11,044 bases of DNA from Pseudomonadota bacterium (GTDB lineage: Bacteria > Pseudomonadota > Alphaproteobacteria > Rhizobiales > Rhizobiaceae), in the NCBI GenBank assembly GCA_023393575.1, contig JAEWKX010000003.1:1-11044 (forward strand). The letters run 5' to 3'. The notes under the pieces are model-generated. The model ran no database searches and had not been told where the DNA came from. It saw only the letters and a program-made list of their open reading frames with translations. Every line of letters begins with the position of its first letter. Positions within the stretch are counted from its first letter, which is position 1. Both the position numbers and the translations under genes were made by a program. This document shows, piece by piece, positions 1-6,390 of the stretch.

Positions 1-143
1 CCGGTCTGGACGCGGTCGATGCGGCTGGAAGCGGCGTCCTTGGAGATGCCTTCGTAATAATCGCCGGCGGCGAGTGCGGCACCGCCGAAGGTGGCGGAAG
101 CGATCAGGGCTGCGGCGATGGTGGTGATGAGAGACTTGGTCAT
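1..143 (-). CDS. Small secreted protein with GDYYEG motif, C-terminus off the left edge
   Basis: The 47 visible residues begin MTKSLITTIAAALIASATFG and form a Sec signal peptide: a basic start, a hydrophobic Ala-rich core, and a likely cleavage after ALA around residue 25. The mature protein starts AGDYYEGISKD. The stop lies beyond the left edge. I chose the ATG at 143 rather than the one at 149, because AAGAAGGA is 9 nt from the first and only about 3 nt from the second, and because the downstream paralogue also begins MTK. The gene is a tandem paralogue of the next minus-strand gene (237-482): the signal peptides align (MTK-L...IAA-I-SA-FGG-ALA-GDY). I recognise no enzymatic motif. The protein is probably periplasmic or extracellular, with unknown function. 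Confidence 0.75.
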   Translation of the reverse strand, partial: MTKSLITTIAAALIASATFGGAALAAGDYYEGISKDAASSRIDRVQT

Positions 144-171
144 GTTCATATTTCCTTCTTGGTTGGGGCTA

Positions 172-202
172 CCGTGCCGGAAAGTTTGCGACCTTGGCAC
201 GG
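172..202. repeat. Inverted repeat between the two tandem secreted-protein genes
   Basis: The 7-nt arms CCGTGCC (172-178) and GGCACGG (196-202) are separated by 17 nt. They lie downstream of the 237-482 gene and upstream of the 1-143 gene on the minus strand. This could be an attenuator, a processing hairpin or a regulatory dyad. There is no U-tract, so it is not a convincing terminator. Confidence 0.35.
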
Positions 203-236
203 CGGAGCCGGGATCTTGAATGAGCTGCCGTGCGGC

Positions 237-482
237 TCAGTTCGGGCGGTTTGCACCCTCGTAGTAGTCGCCGTGGTCGACGGGCTCGGCCGCCACCTGG
301 ACGGCTTTGCTCTCCCCTGCGAGGTCCGAAGCGCCGCGGATGCTGCTGGTCTGGAAGGTGTCTACGGCCACGGCTTCGGGATAGGCGCCCTGGTAAGAAT
401 AGTCACCGGAGGCGAGCGCCGTGCCGCCAAAGGCTGCCGAAACGATTATGGCGGCGATGACGGGTGAGAGAGGCTTGGTCAT
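237..482 (-). CDS. Small secreted protein, paralogue of the left-edge gene
   Basis: This 81-aa protein has a clear Sec signal peptide (MTKPLSPVIAAIIVSAAFGG, likely cleavage after ALA near residue 24). The mature chain is about 57 residues and cysteine-free. It starts SGDYSYQGAYPEA, contains DTFQTSSIRG at about residues 41-50, and ends in HGDYYEGANRPN. GDYYEG sits at the C-terminus here but at the N-terminus of the mature neighbour, which suggests a short internal repeat unit that has been duplicated or shuffled. AAGGA lies 7 nt upstream of the ATG. Tandem genes of this kind occur in Rhizobiales as short exported proteins without known function. The location is inferred from the signal peptide. 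No function can be assigned. Confidence 0.8.
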   Translation of the reverse strand: MTKPLSPVIAAIIVSAAFGGTALASGDYSYQGAYPEAVAVDTFQTSSIRGASDLAGESKAVQVAAEPVDHGDYYEGANRPN

Positions 483-703
483 TTCGAATTCCTTGTAAGC
501 GTGAGCGAAGCAGTACTGCTTGCCTGGCTGACATATCGGATCGAAACGATCGGTTCGGAAGACCAGAAAATGGAATCCGCTGTCAATGCATCGTTGACAA
601 TCGGACTCAGGTTCGGGGTTCGCAACTCAGGAGCGAGAAACCGAAAATCTCCGGCGGGTGGGGTGGGCCGCACATCCGGGAGGGGTACGTTGGCTGACAA
701 CGA

Positions 704-726
704 AAACCAAGATATTTCCTTGGTTT
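704..726. promoter_or_regulatory. AT-rich dyad AAACCAAG-N7-CTTGGTTT, possible operator
   Basis: Perfect 8-nt arms at 704-711 and 719-726 flank the loop ATATTTC. The element is followed by a very AT-rich TATATATC tract, in otherwise GC-rich DNA about 220 nt upstream of the start of the minus-strand secreted-protein gene. The symmetry fits a dimeric regulator site, but no regulator is known, and a structured transcript is also possible. Confidence 0.35.
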
Positions 727-929
727 ATATATCAGATATTCGACATGTTACCGATGGTGGCGAAGATGGCTGCGCCCGCTTCGGGAGTATGGCGTTCCCG
801 AGGCCACTCGCGGAACGGACACGATTCAAGAGCCTTCACAAATCTTTTACAGGTGCGGGAGGCTATAGATACGGACGACGGGAACCGTGTTGACGCAGCC
901 GGGACAGGAAAGTATCGGCAGCGAAACAG

Positions 930-950
930 GCGCCGCGAACGACGCGGCGC
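930..950 (-). terminator. Hairpin terminator after the DUF2147-type gene
   Basis: Arms GCGCCGCG (930-937) and CGCGGCGC (943-950) flank a 5-nt loop, starting 16 nt after the minus-strand stop codon. Read on the minus strand the stem is followed by CTGTTTC, a weak U-tract. The position and the stable 8-bp GC stem support transcription termination. Confidence 0.6.
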
Positions 951-966
951 TGTCGGTCGCCTGCCG

Positions 967-1305
967 TCAGAGCCTCGTCCAGGTCTGCGTCTTGCACAAG
1001 ATCTTCATGACGCAGCCCTTCATCTTCAATGAATTGCCGTTGACGGTGCCGGAGCCGCTATAGGTCTTGTCGGCCGCCGGATCGGTGATCTCCCCCGTAT
1101 AGCTGCCGCCGGTTCCGGCGAGCTTGCCGATCTGCTTTCCGGCGTGCTTGCCGGTCTTCAGCGTGACGCAATAGGCACTGCCGCATTTGCTGATCGCCGC
1201 GGTTTCGCCGCTTGCGGTCTTCCAGTTGCCTTCCAGAGGCTCCGCCGCCTGGGCAAGTCCGGCCACCGCCACGAAAGCGGTTGCCATCACTACATGACGC
1301 ATCAT
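967..1305 (-). CDS. DUF2147-type small periplasmic protein
   Basis: The product is 112 aa from the chosen start. A signal peptide (MMRHVVMATAFVAVAGLAQA) is followed by the mature chain AEPLEGNWKT. This opening, the WKTASGETAAI strand, the cysteine pairs (CGSAYC and CVMKILC) and the TWTRL ending fit the DUF2147 family of short beta-rich exported proteins, whose biochemical function is unknown. The four cysteines could form two disulfides in the periplasm (inference). GGAGAAG lies 4 nt before the ATG at 1305 and 7 nt before the in-frame ATG at 1302, so either is plausible. The longer frame starting at 1356 is rejected because it adds a Pro/Arg-rich stretch before the signal peptide. The gene is monocistronic, with a hairpin just downstream. 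Confidence 0.8.
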   Translation of the reverse strand: MMRHVVMATAFVAVAGLAQAAEPLEGNWKTASGETAAISKCGSAYCVTLKTGKHAGKQIGKLAGTGGSYTGEITDPAADKTYSGSGTVNGNSLKMKGCVMKILCKTQTWTRL

Positions 1306-1808
1306 CAGTCTTCTCCATCCCTGCGGTCCCGCAACCCGGGGGACCGGTTCCTCCAACCTGCCCGGAAGGCAGGATCCGAAGACTAGCTTACGCGCACGTA
1401 AAGGTAAACGGAGATCGGCATGGCGAAACGGAATTTTCCGCGGGTGCGGACGTCATCGGCGGTCGGGGCCGCCCGCCGACAGTCGTCGGATGGTTAGGGA
1501 AGCGTTTAAACGCGGATCTGAAGTTTTCGTAAAAATTTTCGGAAATGTCCGGCGGCGCAGGCGATCCGATGTTTAACGAAAACCCAATTTTACCAAGCAT
1601 TTGTATTTTGTTTTCTCACAATTAATCATGCCTTTTAGCCGACTGTTGGAAGATCTGCCGCATAGTCATCCTCAACAACCGAGCGGGAAAAACCGCCGGC
1701 CCGACGGAGAAAACAGCCGCGTGAGACGGCGCTTCGGAAGGTTCCCGAAAAGGGGGTGAAAAGACAGGGACATGCCAAAGCAACAGGCTTCGAACAGGGA
1801 CAGAGACG
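1306..1808. other. 503-nt intergenic region between divergent genes
   Basis: This stretch separates the minus-strand DUF2147-type gene from the plus-strand Sel1-like gene and should hold both promoters. It contains a GC-rich dyad (TCGGCGG at 1456-1462 with CCGCCGA at 1473-1479). A distinctly AT-rich block at about 1500-1630 includes the GTTTAAAC palindrome (about 1504-1511) and repeated TTTTCG. I see no credible coding frame; the antisense frames at 1388-1600 and 1622-2072 look like chance openings. Confidence 0.5.
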
Positions 1809-2075
1809 ATGGCACGCTTTGAAATGCAGCATTCCGAATACGCCACGATGGGTGGCGAAACCCGCGCCGATACCTTCTGCGAGATGGGCCTCATGTATGC
1901 GACCGGCCGCGGCTGCGCCGTCGATCTCATATCGGCTCACAAGTGGCTGAACATCGCGGCCATCAAGGGCTCGGACCGGGCTGCGGAACTCCGCGCCGAT
2001 CTTGCCCAGACGATGAGCAAGGTGGAACTGGCGACGGCTCTTCGCGCAGCGCGCGAATGGATGACGATGCACTGA
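1809..2075 (+). CDS. Sel1-repeat-like small protein
   Basis: The 88-aa product has one recognisable Sel1/TPR-like unit at about residues 18-53 (ADTFCEMGLMYATGRGCAVD, then LISAHKWLNIAA). It shows the characteristic LG/MG-x-MYxxGxG turn and the A-xKWLxxAA helix. The rest is helical and charged, ending AAREWMTMH. There is no signal peptide, so it is probably cytosolic. Sel1 units usually mediate protein-protein contact; no partner is indicated here. AGGGACAGAG sits just upstream of the ATG. The gene converges on the aminotransferase gene, with a 27-nt gap that holds a hairpin. The length is typical of the short single-repeat proteins seen in Rhizobiales. Confidence 0.75.
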   Translation: MARFEMQHSEYATMGGETRADTFCEMGLMYATGRGCAVDLISAHKWLNIAAIKGSDRAAELRADLAQTMSKVELATALRAAREWMTMH

Positions 2076-2100
2076 GCCGGCCGCGACTGCTGCCGCCGGC
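2076..2100. terminator. Shared hairpin between convergent genes
   Basis: GCCGGC at 2076-2081 pairs with GCCGGC at 2095-2100. Two further G-C pairs follow after one C-C mismatch, with a 7-nt loop. The hairpin fills the gap between the Sel1-like stop and the aminotransferase stop. It could act on both strands, but it lacks a U-tract, so its efficiency is uncertain. Confidence 0.4.
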
Positions 2101-2102
2101 CG

Positions 2103-3212
2103 TCAGAGCGCCTTCAGGACCTGAGGCAGCGCCTGTTCCAGCAGGAGCATGTCGGCCTCGGGCCCGGTGCTGACGCGGATACACCGGTTGAGAGGCGCGA
2201 CACCCGGCATGCGGATGAACACGCCGTGCTCCATCAGGCCATCGACGATGGCCTTGGAATAGGCGCCGTCGCGACCGCAGTCGATGGCGACGAAATTGGT
2301 GGCAGAAGGGAGCGGCGACAGGCCGCTGGCGCGGGCGATTCCGCCGATGCGCTCCCGGGACAGCCTGATGTTGTCCAGCACGTCCTGCAGATAGGCCTGG
2401 TCTTCCAGGGCAGCCAGCGCTGCAGCCGTACTGATCCGCGCCATTCCGAAGTGGTTGCGGATCTTGTCGAATGCCGCGGCCGTGCCCGGGGTGGAGATCG
2501 CATAGCCGATGCGGGCGCCCGCGAGGCCATAGGCCTTCGAGAAGGTACGGGTGCGGATGACGTTCGGCTGGTCGATCAGGACGCCCACCGGGGGTATCGA
2601 GCCTTCCGGTGCCGTTTCACAATAGGCTTCGTCCAGGATCAGCAGCGTGGTTTCCGGCAGGGCCCGCGCAAAAGCGACGATACTGTCCGCATCCCACCAG
2701 CTACCCATGGGATTATCGGGATTGGCGAAATAGACGAGCGGCGGGTTTTCCCGGCGTACGGCGGCCAGAAGACCGTCCAGATCTTCCCGGTCGTCCGCAT
2801 AGGGGACGGTGACGAGCCGGCCGCCGAAACCGTTCACATGGAAGTTGAAGGTCGGATAGGCGCCGAGGGAGGTCACCACGGGCAGCCCCGGATCGATGAC
2901 CAGCCGCACGATCTGGCCGAGCAGGGAATCGATTCCTTCGCCGATGGCGAGGTTGCCCGGCCGGCAACCGAGCTGCGCGGCGAGCGCCTGCTTCAGAGCA
3001 TGCTTCTCCGGATCGTTGTATTTCCAGGTCTCCGGCGCCGCCTCGGCGACGGCCCGAAGCACCGACGGAGCGGGACCGAAACCGTTTTCATTGGCGCCGA
3101 TGCGTGCCTTGACCCCAAGGCCGCGGTTGCGCTCGATCGCTTCCGGCCCAACGAACGGCACCGAGGCGGGCAGCGACTGGATCAGTGGGGTGAAACGGGA
3201 AAATGCGGACAT
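2103..3212 (-). CDS. HisC-like PLP-dependent aminotransferase (fold type I)
   Basis: The 369-aa protein belongs to the class I/II aminotransferase family, closest in style to histidinol-phosphate aminotransferase. Visible landmarks are ANENGFGP (40-47), the substrate/cofactor segment YFANPDNPMG with Asn167, LILDEAY with Asp194 (pyridine nitrogen) and Tyr197, and TFSKAYGLAGARIGY with the Schiff-base Lys226 and phosphate-binding Arg234. Arg346 in CIRVSTG fits the carboxylate-binding arginine. All key residues are present, so it should be active. Substrate specificity cannot be read here. No other his genes are nearby, so it may be a paralogue acting on another amino acid rather than the biosynthetic HisC. 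The start codon is preceded by a modest AGG about 10 nt upstream. It lies 70 nt after a small ORF and could be the last gene of that minus-strand cluster. Confidence 0.9.
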   Translation of the reverse strand: MSAFSRFTPLIQSLPASVPFVGPEAIERNRGLGVKARIGANENGFGPAPSVLRAVAEAAPETWKYNDPEKHALKQALAAQLGCRPGNLAIGEGIDSLLGQIVRLVIDPGLPVVTSLGAYPTFNFHVNGFGGRLVTVPYADDREDLDGLLAAVRRENPPLVYFANPDNPMGSWWDADSIVAFARALPETTLLILDEAYCETAPEGSIPPVGVLIDQPNVIRTRTFSKAYGLAGARIGYAISTPGTAAAFDKIRNHFGMARISTAAALAALEDQAYLQDVLDNIRLSRERIGGIARASGLSPLPSATNFVAIDCGRDGAYSKAIVDGLMEHGVFIRMPGVAPLNRCIRVSTGPEADMLLLEQALPQVLKAL

Positions 3213-3282
3213 GTTGACGGACCTGCTGGTGGAATCGGCTCACCATAGGGCCGCTTTCCCCGCACGCAAGTCCCGCGAAGCC

Positions 3283-3492
3283 TCAGTCGGTTCTCCCGGC
3301 CAGGCGAGGAGCCAGCCGCTTGAGCAGCGCGGCGAGCCTGTCCATGACCAGCCGCATTTCCGGCCGGTGCCGGTCATCGTCATGGGCGACGATCCACAGG
3401 ACGTAGGACAGATCCTCGATGACCGGTCGCTCCCGCTCCAGGTCGGCCCGGGCGTCGCCCAGGGACATCCGGCTGATCGCGTGCCTGTGCAC
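3283..3492 (-). CDS. Small hypothetical protein downstream of the PilZ-like gene
   Basis: This 69-aa ORF starts with GTG, 12 nt after the PilZ-like gene's stop codon. The sequence GAGGCGG overlapping that stop is a well-placed ribosome binding site, so the two are probably translationally coupled. The product is charged and helical (ADLERERPVIEDLSYVLWIV, then MRLVMDRLAALLKRLAPRL), without a signal peptide or a known motif. An internal ATG at residue 9 (MSLGDARADL) is an alternative start. I do not recognise the family. Reality rests on spacing, RBS and coding-like composition. Confidence 0.5.
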   Translation of the reverse strand: MHRHAISRMSLGDARADLERERPVIEDLSYVLWIVAHDDDRHRPEMRLVMDRLAALLKRLAPRLAGRTD

Positions 3493-3504
3493 GCTCGGTC
3501 CGCC

Positions 3505-3849
3505 TCAATTGGTCTCGAAGCCGAGACGGATGACGTGATGCAGGAATTCCGGGTCGATCAGCATGTTGAAGCCCACGGTCACCTTCTCCGCCTCCCGGCG
3601 GATCAGCGTGCAGCCGATGTCGTCATGGATTCCGAGGATCTCCAGGAAGAAATTGCTTGGGACCGGCACATGGGGGCTTACTTCCAGTTCCGCGCCGTAG
3701 AGCGAGATGGTGCGGATCAGGCAGCGCAGATACGTCTTTGTGCTGAGGTGACGGCCGACAAAGATGATCTTGCCCGGGCGATCGATGGTGAACTTCTCGA
3801 AGACCTGATCGCGGGGAATGTTCTGTTTGGGGTCGCGGTCCATGTTCAA
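3505..3849 (-). CDS. PilZ-like domain protein
   Basis: From the chosen start this is 114 aa. Residues about 23-108 look like a PilZ beta-barrel: FVGRHLSTKTYLRCLIR, then TISLYGAELEV, then SNFFLEILG, then GCTLIRREAEKVTVGFNM. The canonical c-di-GMP motifs are RxxxR and (D/N)xSxxG. Here R42-x3-R46 and T47-I-S49-L-Y-G52 are close, but Thr replaces Asp/Asn, so nucleotide binding is uncertain. Many Rhizobiales carry such short PilZ-like proteins. A strong AGAAGGAGG (3861-3869 on the complement) lies 11 nt before a TTG at 3849 and 17 nt before the ATG at 3843, and the far-upstream GTG at 3879 would put this SD inside the gene. I therefore prefer TTG, with ATG 3843 as the alternative. Confidence 0.7.
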   Translation of the reverse strand: MNMDRDPKQNIPRDQVFEKFTIDRPGKIIFVGRHLSTKTYLRCLIRTISLYGAELEVSPHVPVPSNFFLEILGIHDDIGCTLIRREAEKVTVGFNMLIDPEFLHHVIRLGFETN

Positions 3850-4056
3850 GGGGATGACACCCTCCTTCTGTCTCCTCACGGCACAATTCTAGCGTGCTTC
3901 GCCTAACACATCCTGAACGACATTCCCCCAATTGCGCAGGTATGGGTAAATGGCCGCAAGGCAGATCACCGTTCCTCGCGATGCCAGGGCTGGCCGGCTG
4001 GTTGACGTCGTGGCGGGTCGCGGCTACCCCTGCCGTTCGGAAAGATCGGCGTCGGC

Positions 4057-4065
4057 AAAAAAAAA
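4057..4065 (+). repeat. A9 homopolymer just before the reductase start
   Basis: Nine consecutive A residues lie in GC-rich DNA, 10 nt upstream of the preferred TTG start and next to the GGGCGG that probably serves as ribosome binding site. Such tracts are prone to slippage. Here a length change would alter only the SD region, or the frame of an N-terminal extension from ATG 3950 if that were the real start. Confidence 0.8.
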
Positions 4066-4075
4066 GGGCGGTCGT

Positions 4076-5293
4076 TTGACGGACGGACTGGTTATCGTTG
4101 GGGCGGGGCAGGCGGGGTTTGCACTGGCGGCGAAGCTGCGGGCCCTCCAGGACGGCCGTCCCGTCACTCTGGTCGGTGCCGAGGATGTGCTTCCCTATCA
4201 AAGGCCGCCCTTGTCGAAGAAATACCTGCTGGGGGAGATGGACTTCGACCGGCTGACCTTCCGGCCCGAGAACTGGTACGCGGAGAACGGGGTGGAGGTC
4301 AGGCTCTCCACCTATGCCGAGCAGATCGACCGTGGATCCAGGCGTATCGTCCTGCAGGACGGCACCTCGCTGGACTACGGCACGCTCGTGCTGGCGACCG
4401 GGGCTTCTCCGCGCACGCTCCCCGCGTCGGTCGGCGGCGAGCTTCAGGGCGTCCACCTCATGCGCGACAAGCGCGACGCGGACAAGCTGGCCGCCGAGAT
4501 GCGGCCCGGTCGACGCCTCCTGGTCATCGGCGGCGGCTATATCGGCCTGGAGGCGGCGGCGGTCGCAAGGCACCTCGGCGTGGAGGTGACGCTGATCGAA
4601 ATGACCGACCGTATCCTGGCGCGCGTCGCGTCGGCGCAGACGGCCGACATTATCCGAACCGTTCACCTCCAGCACGGCGTGGCGATTCGCGAGCGCACCG
4701 GCCTCACGCGCCTGATCGGGCGGGATGGACGTGTCTGCGGCGCCGAGCTCTCCGATGGTAGCGTGATCGACGTAGATTTCGCCATCATCGGCATTGGGGT
4801 GACGCCGAACGATCGTCTGGCCCGGGAGTGCGGCCTGGATGTCGGCAACGGCATCCTCGTCGATGCCTTCGGGCGCACGTCGGATCCGTCGATCTACGCT
4901 GCCGGCGACTGCACGCTCCTGCCATGGAAGGACGCCCGTATCCGTCTCGAATCGGTGCAGAACGCCATCGACCAGGCCGAGGCCGTCGCTGCCGTCCTGG
5001 CAGGCGGTAGCACCCCCTACGACCCGAAGCCGTGGTTCTGGTCGGACCAGTACGACCTCAAGCTGCAGATCGCCGGCTTCAACCTGGGTTATGACGAAAC
5101 CCTGGTGCGTCCGGGCATGCGCGAAGGCAGCGTCTCCATCTGGTATTTCCGCGACGGCAGCTTCGTTGCCGTGGATGCGGTCAACGATGCCAAGGCCTAT
5201 GTGACGGGCAAGAAACTGCTCGACATGGGTCTCGAACCGGACCGTGCCATCCTCGCGGATCCGGCTGCCGACCTGAAGCAACTTCTCTCCTAG
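4076..5293 (+). CDS. FAD-dependent ferredoxin/rubredoxin-reductase-type oxidoreductase
   Basis: The 405-aa product matches the ferredoxin-NAD(P)H reductase family (putidaredoxin-reductase/ThcD type), which passes electrons from NAD(P)H through FAD to a small iron-sulfur protein. It has an N-terminal FAD Rossmann motif VGAGQAG (8-14), YQRPPLSKKYL (41-51), LATGASPR (106-113), an NAD(P)H Rossmann motif VIGGGYIGLE (150-159), YAAGDCT (274-280) contacting FAD, ESVQNAIDQA (292-301) and a C-terminal WFWSDQYDLKLQIAG (320-334). The TTG start gives the usual MTDGLVIVGAG opening, behind AAGGGCGG. A start at ATG 3950 would add 42 basic, low-complexity residues and is less likely. No ferredoxin, P450 or Rieske oxygenase is adjacent, so the partner is unknown. 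It is followed after 10 nt by the aldolase gene, indicating an operon. Confidence 0.88.
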   Translation: MTDGLVIVGAGQAGFALAAKLRALQDGRPVTLVGAEDVLPYQRPPLSKKYLLGEMDFDRLTFRPENWYAENGVEVRLSTYAEQIDRGSRRIVLQDGTSLDYGTLVLATGASPRTLPASVGGELQGVHLMRDKRDADKLAAEMRPGRRLLVIGGGYIGLEAAAVARHLGVEVTLIEMTDRILARVASAQTADIIRTVHLQHGVAIRERTGLTRLIGRDGRVCGAELSDGSVIDVDFAIIGIGVTPNDRLARECGLDVGNGILVDAFGRTSDPSIYAAGDCTLLPWKDARIRLESVQNAIDQAEAVAAVLAGGSTPYDPKPWFWSDQYDLKLQIAGFNLGYDETLVRPGMREGSVSIWYFRDGSFVAVDAVNDAKAYVTGKKLLDMGLEPDRAILADPAADLKQLLS

Positions 5294-5303
5294 GACATAG
5301 GCA

Positions 5304-6107
5304 ATGCCAGCACCCAAAAACCATTTCAAGGCCGCGCTTCGTGCGGGCGGCAAGCCGCAGATCGGCCTCTGGCTCAACACCGGCGAGCCGCTTCTTGCGG
5401 AGCTCGCCGGCACGGCCGGCTACGATTGGCTGGTCATCGACGGCGAACACGGACCGAACGACCTGCGCAGCATCATGGCGCAGTTGCAGGCGCTGTCGGC
5501 GTCGCCGGCCGAGGCGGTCGTCCGCCCGCCGATGGGCGAGACATGGATGATCAAGCAGTTGCTCGACGTGGGCGCCCGGACCCTGCTGGTGCCGATGGTC
5601 GATTCGGCGGAACAGGCGCGCCAGCTGGTTCGTGCCGTACGCTATCCGCCGCATGGTATACGCGGCGTCGGTGCTGCCGTCGCCCGCGCCTCGGCCTTCA
5701 ATACCATCCCTGACTATGCCGACACGGCTGCCGACGAGATCTGCCTGCTCGTACAGGCGGAGACGCGAGCGGCGATTGCCGATCTGGAAAACATTGCCGC
5801 GGTGGACGGCATCGACGGCATCTTCATCGGCCCGGCCGATCTCTCCGCCGACAAGGGTTATATCGGTCGCATCGAGGCGCCGGAAGTCCAGGAGGTGATC
5901 GAGAAAGCGATCGGTACGATCACGGCGGCCGGCAAGGCTGCCGGCATCCTGACATTCAACGAGACGCTCAACCTGCGCTACATCGACCTCGGCGCCCGCT
6001 TCGTCGCCGTCGGCTCGGACGTGGCCGAGTTCGCAGGCGCCCTGCGCTTGCTTGCCGCCCGCTACGGCCGCGGCACCCCGGGTTCCGGCGGGCGTTCGGG
6101 ATATTGA
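5304..6107 (+). CDS. HpcH/HpaI-family class II aldolase
   Basis: The 267-aa product belongs to the HpcH/HpaI family of metal-dependent pyruvate aldolases (2-keto-3-deoxy sugar acid or 4-hydroxy-2-oxoheptanedioate aldolases). Catalytic positions known from E. coli HpaI (His45, Arg70, Glu149, Asp175) are all present here with a constant +4 offset: His49 in IDGEHGPND, Arg74 in VVRPPMG, metal-binding Glu153 in VQAET and Asp179 in IGPADLS. It should cleave or form a 2-oxo acid using pyruvate and an aldehyde; the aldehyde cannot be predicted. AGGA, overlapping the upstream stop codon, lies 8 nt before the ATG, so the gene is probably translated from the reductase mRNA. The C-terminal tail after AARYGRG is Gly/Ser-rich and probably disordered. 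Confidence 0.9.
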   Translation: MPAPKNHFKAALRAGGKPQIGLWLNTGEPLLAELAGTAGYDWLVIDGEHGPNDLRSIMAQLQALSASPAEAVVRPPMGETWMIKQLLDVGARTLLVPMVDSAEQARQLVRAVRYPPHGIRGVGAAVARASAFNTIPDYADTAADEICLLVQAETRAAIADLENIAAVDGIDGIFIGPADLSADKGYIGRIEAPEVQEVIEKAIGTITAAGKAAGILTFNETLNLRYIDLGARFVAVGSDVAEFAGALRLLAARYGRGTPGSGGRSGY

Positions 6108-6170
6108 GGGGAGGCGGCCGGCCGTCGACGCTCCTCCTGCAGGCAATTCCGCCGCGGCCTCGAAAAGACC

Positions 6171-6197
6171 TTGCAATCCCCCGGCATCCGCAATAAT
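6171..6197 (+). promoter_or_regulatory. Probable promoter of the tRNA-Ser gene
   Basis: TTGCAA (6171-6176) and AATAAT (6192-6197, five of six matches to TATAAT) are separated by 15 nt. They end 11 nt before the mature tRNA 5' end, which leaves a short leader for RNase P. The spacing is slightly short, so this is a reasonable but unproven assignment. Confidence 0.5.
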
Positions 6198-6208
6198 CAG
6201 GCCGCACC

Positions 6209-6299
6209 GGAGAGGTGGCCGAGTGGTCGAAGGCGCTCCCCTGCTAAGGGAGTATACGTCAAAAGCGTATCGTGGGTTCGAATCCCATCCTCTCCGCCA
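6209..6299 (+). tRNA. tRNA-Ser (anticodon GCU)
   Basis: A complete class II tRNA. The acceptor GGAGAGG (6209-6215) pairs with CCTCTCC (6289-6295), followed by discriminator G6296 and an encoded CCA at 6297-6299. The D-arm contains GCCGAGTGGTCGAAGGC. The anticodon stem CTCCC/GGGAG encloses CTGCTAA with anticodon GCT at 6243-6245, which reads AGC/AGU codons. The long variable arm pairs ATACG with CGTAT, as expected for serine. The T-arm is GTGGG-TTCGAAT-CCCAT. The gene is intact despite the integrase gene immediately downstream, so if an element is inserted here it has restored the tRNA 3' end. Confidence 0.97.
6272..6299 (+). other. Candidate attachment site (attL) at the tRNA 3' end
   Basis: Tyrosine recombinases next to tRNA genes usually recombine within the T-arm/acceptor 3' end. 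Here an intact integrase gene begins 91 nt beyond the CCA and is transcribed away from the tRNA. I found no second copy of GTTCGAATCCCATCCTCTCC in the window, so the partner site must lie to the right. The exact crossover cannot be placed from one end. Confidence 0.45.
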
Positions 6300-6366
6300 T
6301 TGGATGTTCCCCTCTTCGCCAATTTCCGATAAGTCATTGTCTTTCCTTTAGGTTTCGCCGCAGACG

Positions 6367-6382
6367 GCCCCCCAAAAAGGGC
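6367..6382 (+). promoter_or_regulatory. Possible SD-masking hairpin before the integrase
   Basis: GCCC at 6367-6370 (within a C6 run) can pair with GGGC at 6379-6382 across an A-rich loop. The GGGC overlaps the only SD-like sequence in front of ATG 6391. This would lower integrase translation, a common need for elements, but the stem is only 4 bp. Confidence 0.25.
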
Positions 6383-6390
6383 GTTTCGTC

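Larger units (their letters stand above)
483..966. other. 484-nt intergenic region, no convincing gene
   Basis: The overlapping open frames here (for example 501-893 and 658-1032, plus) have unlikely composition, no good ribosome binding site, and run into the antisense of the DUF2147 gene. I read the stretch as the promoter region of the minus-strand secreted-protein genes plus the 3' end of the DUF2147 unit. It holds an AT-rich dyad at 704-726 and a GC-rich hairpin at 930-950, listed separately. Confidence 0.5.

Noticed and set aside
501..1032. Overlapping plus-strand frames in the left intergenic region
   Set aside because: They have no ribosome binding site and improbable composition, and they overlap the DUF2147-type gene and its terminator.
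2226..3248. Plus-strand frame of 340 codons opposite the aminotransferase
   Set aside because: The minus frame carries the PLP lysine and all family motifs; this frame shows none and has no RBS.
3623..5413. Minus-strand frame of 596 codons opposite the reductase
   Set aside because: It is the antisense of a clearly conserved enzyme. It is rich in Arg, Asp and His, typical of shadows in GC-rich DNA, and has no domain of its own.
5181..6176. Minus-strand frame of 331 codons opposite the aldolase
   Set aside because: It is a shadow of the HpcH/HpaI aldolase, whose catalytic residues are all in the plus frame.
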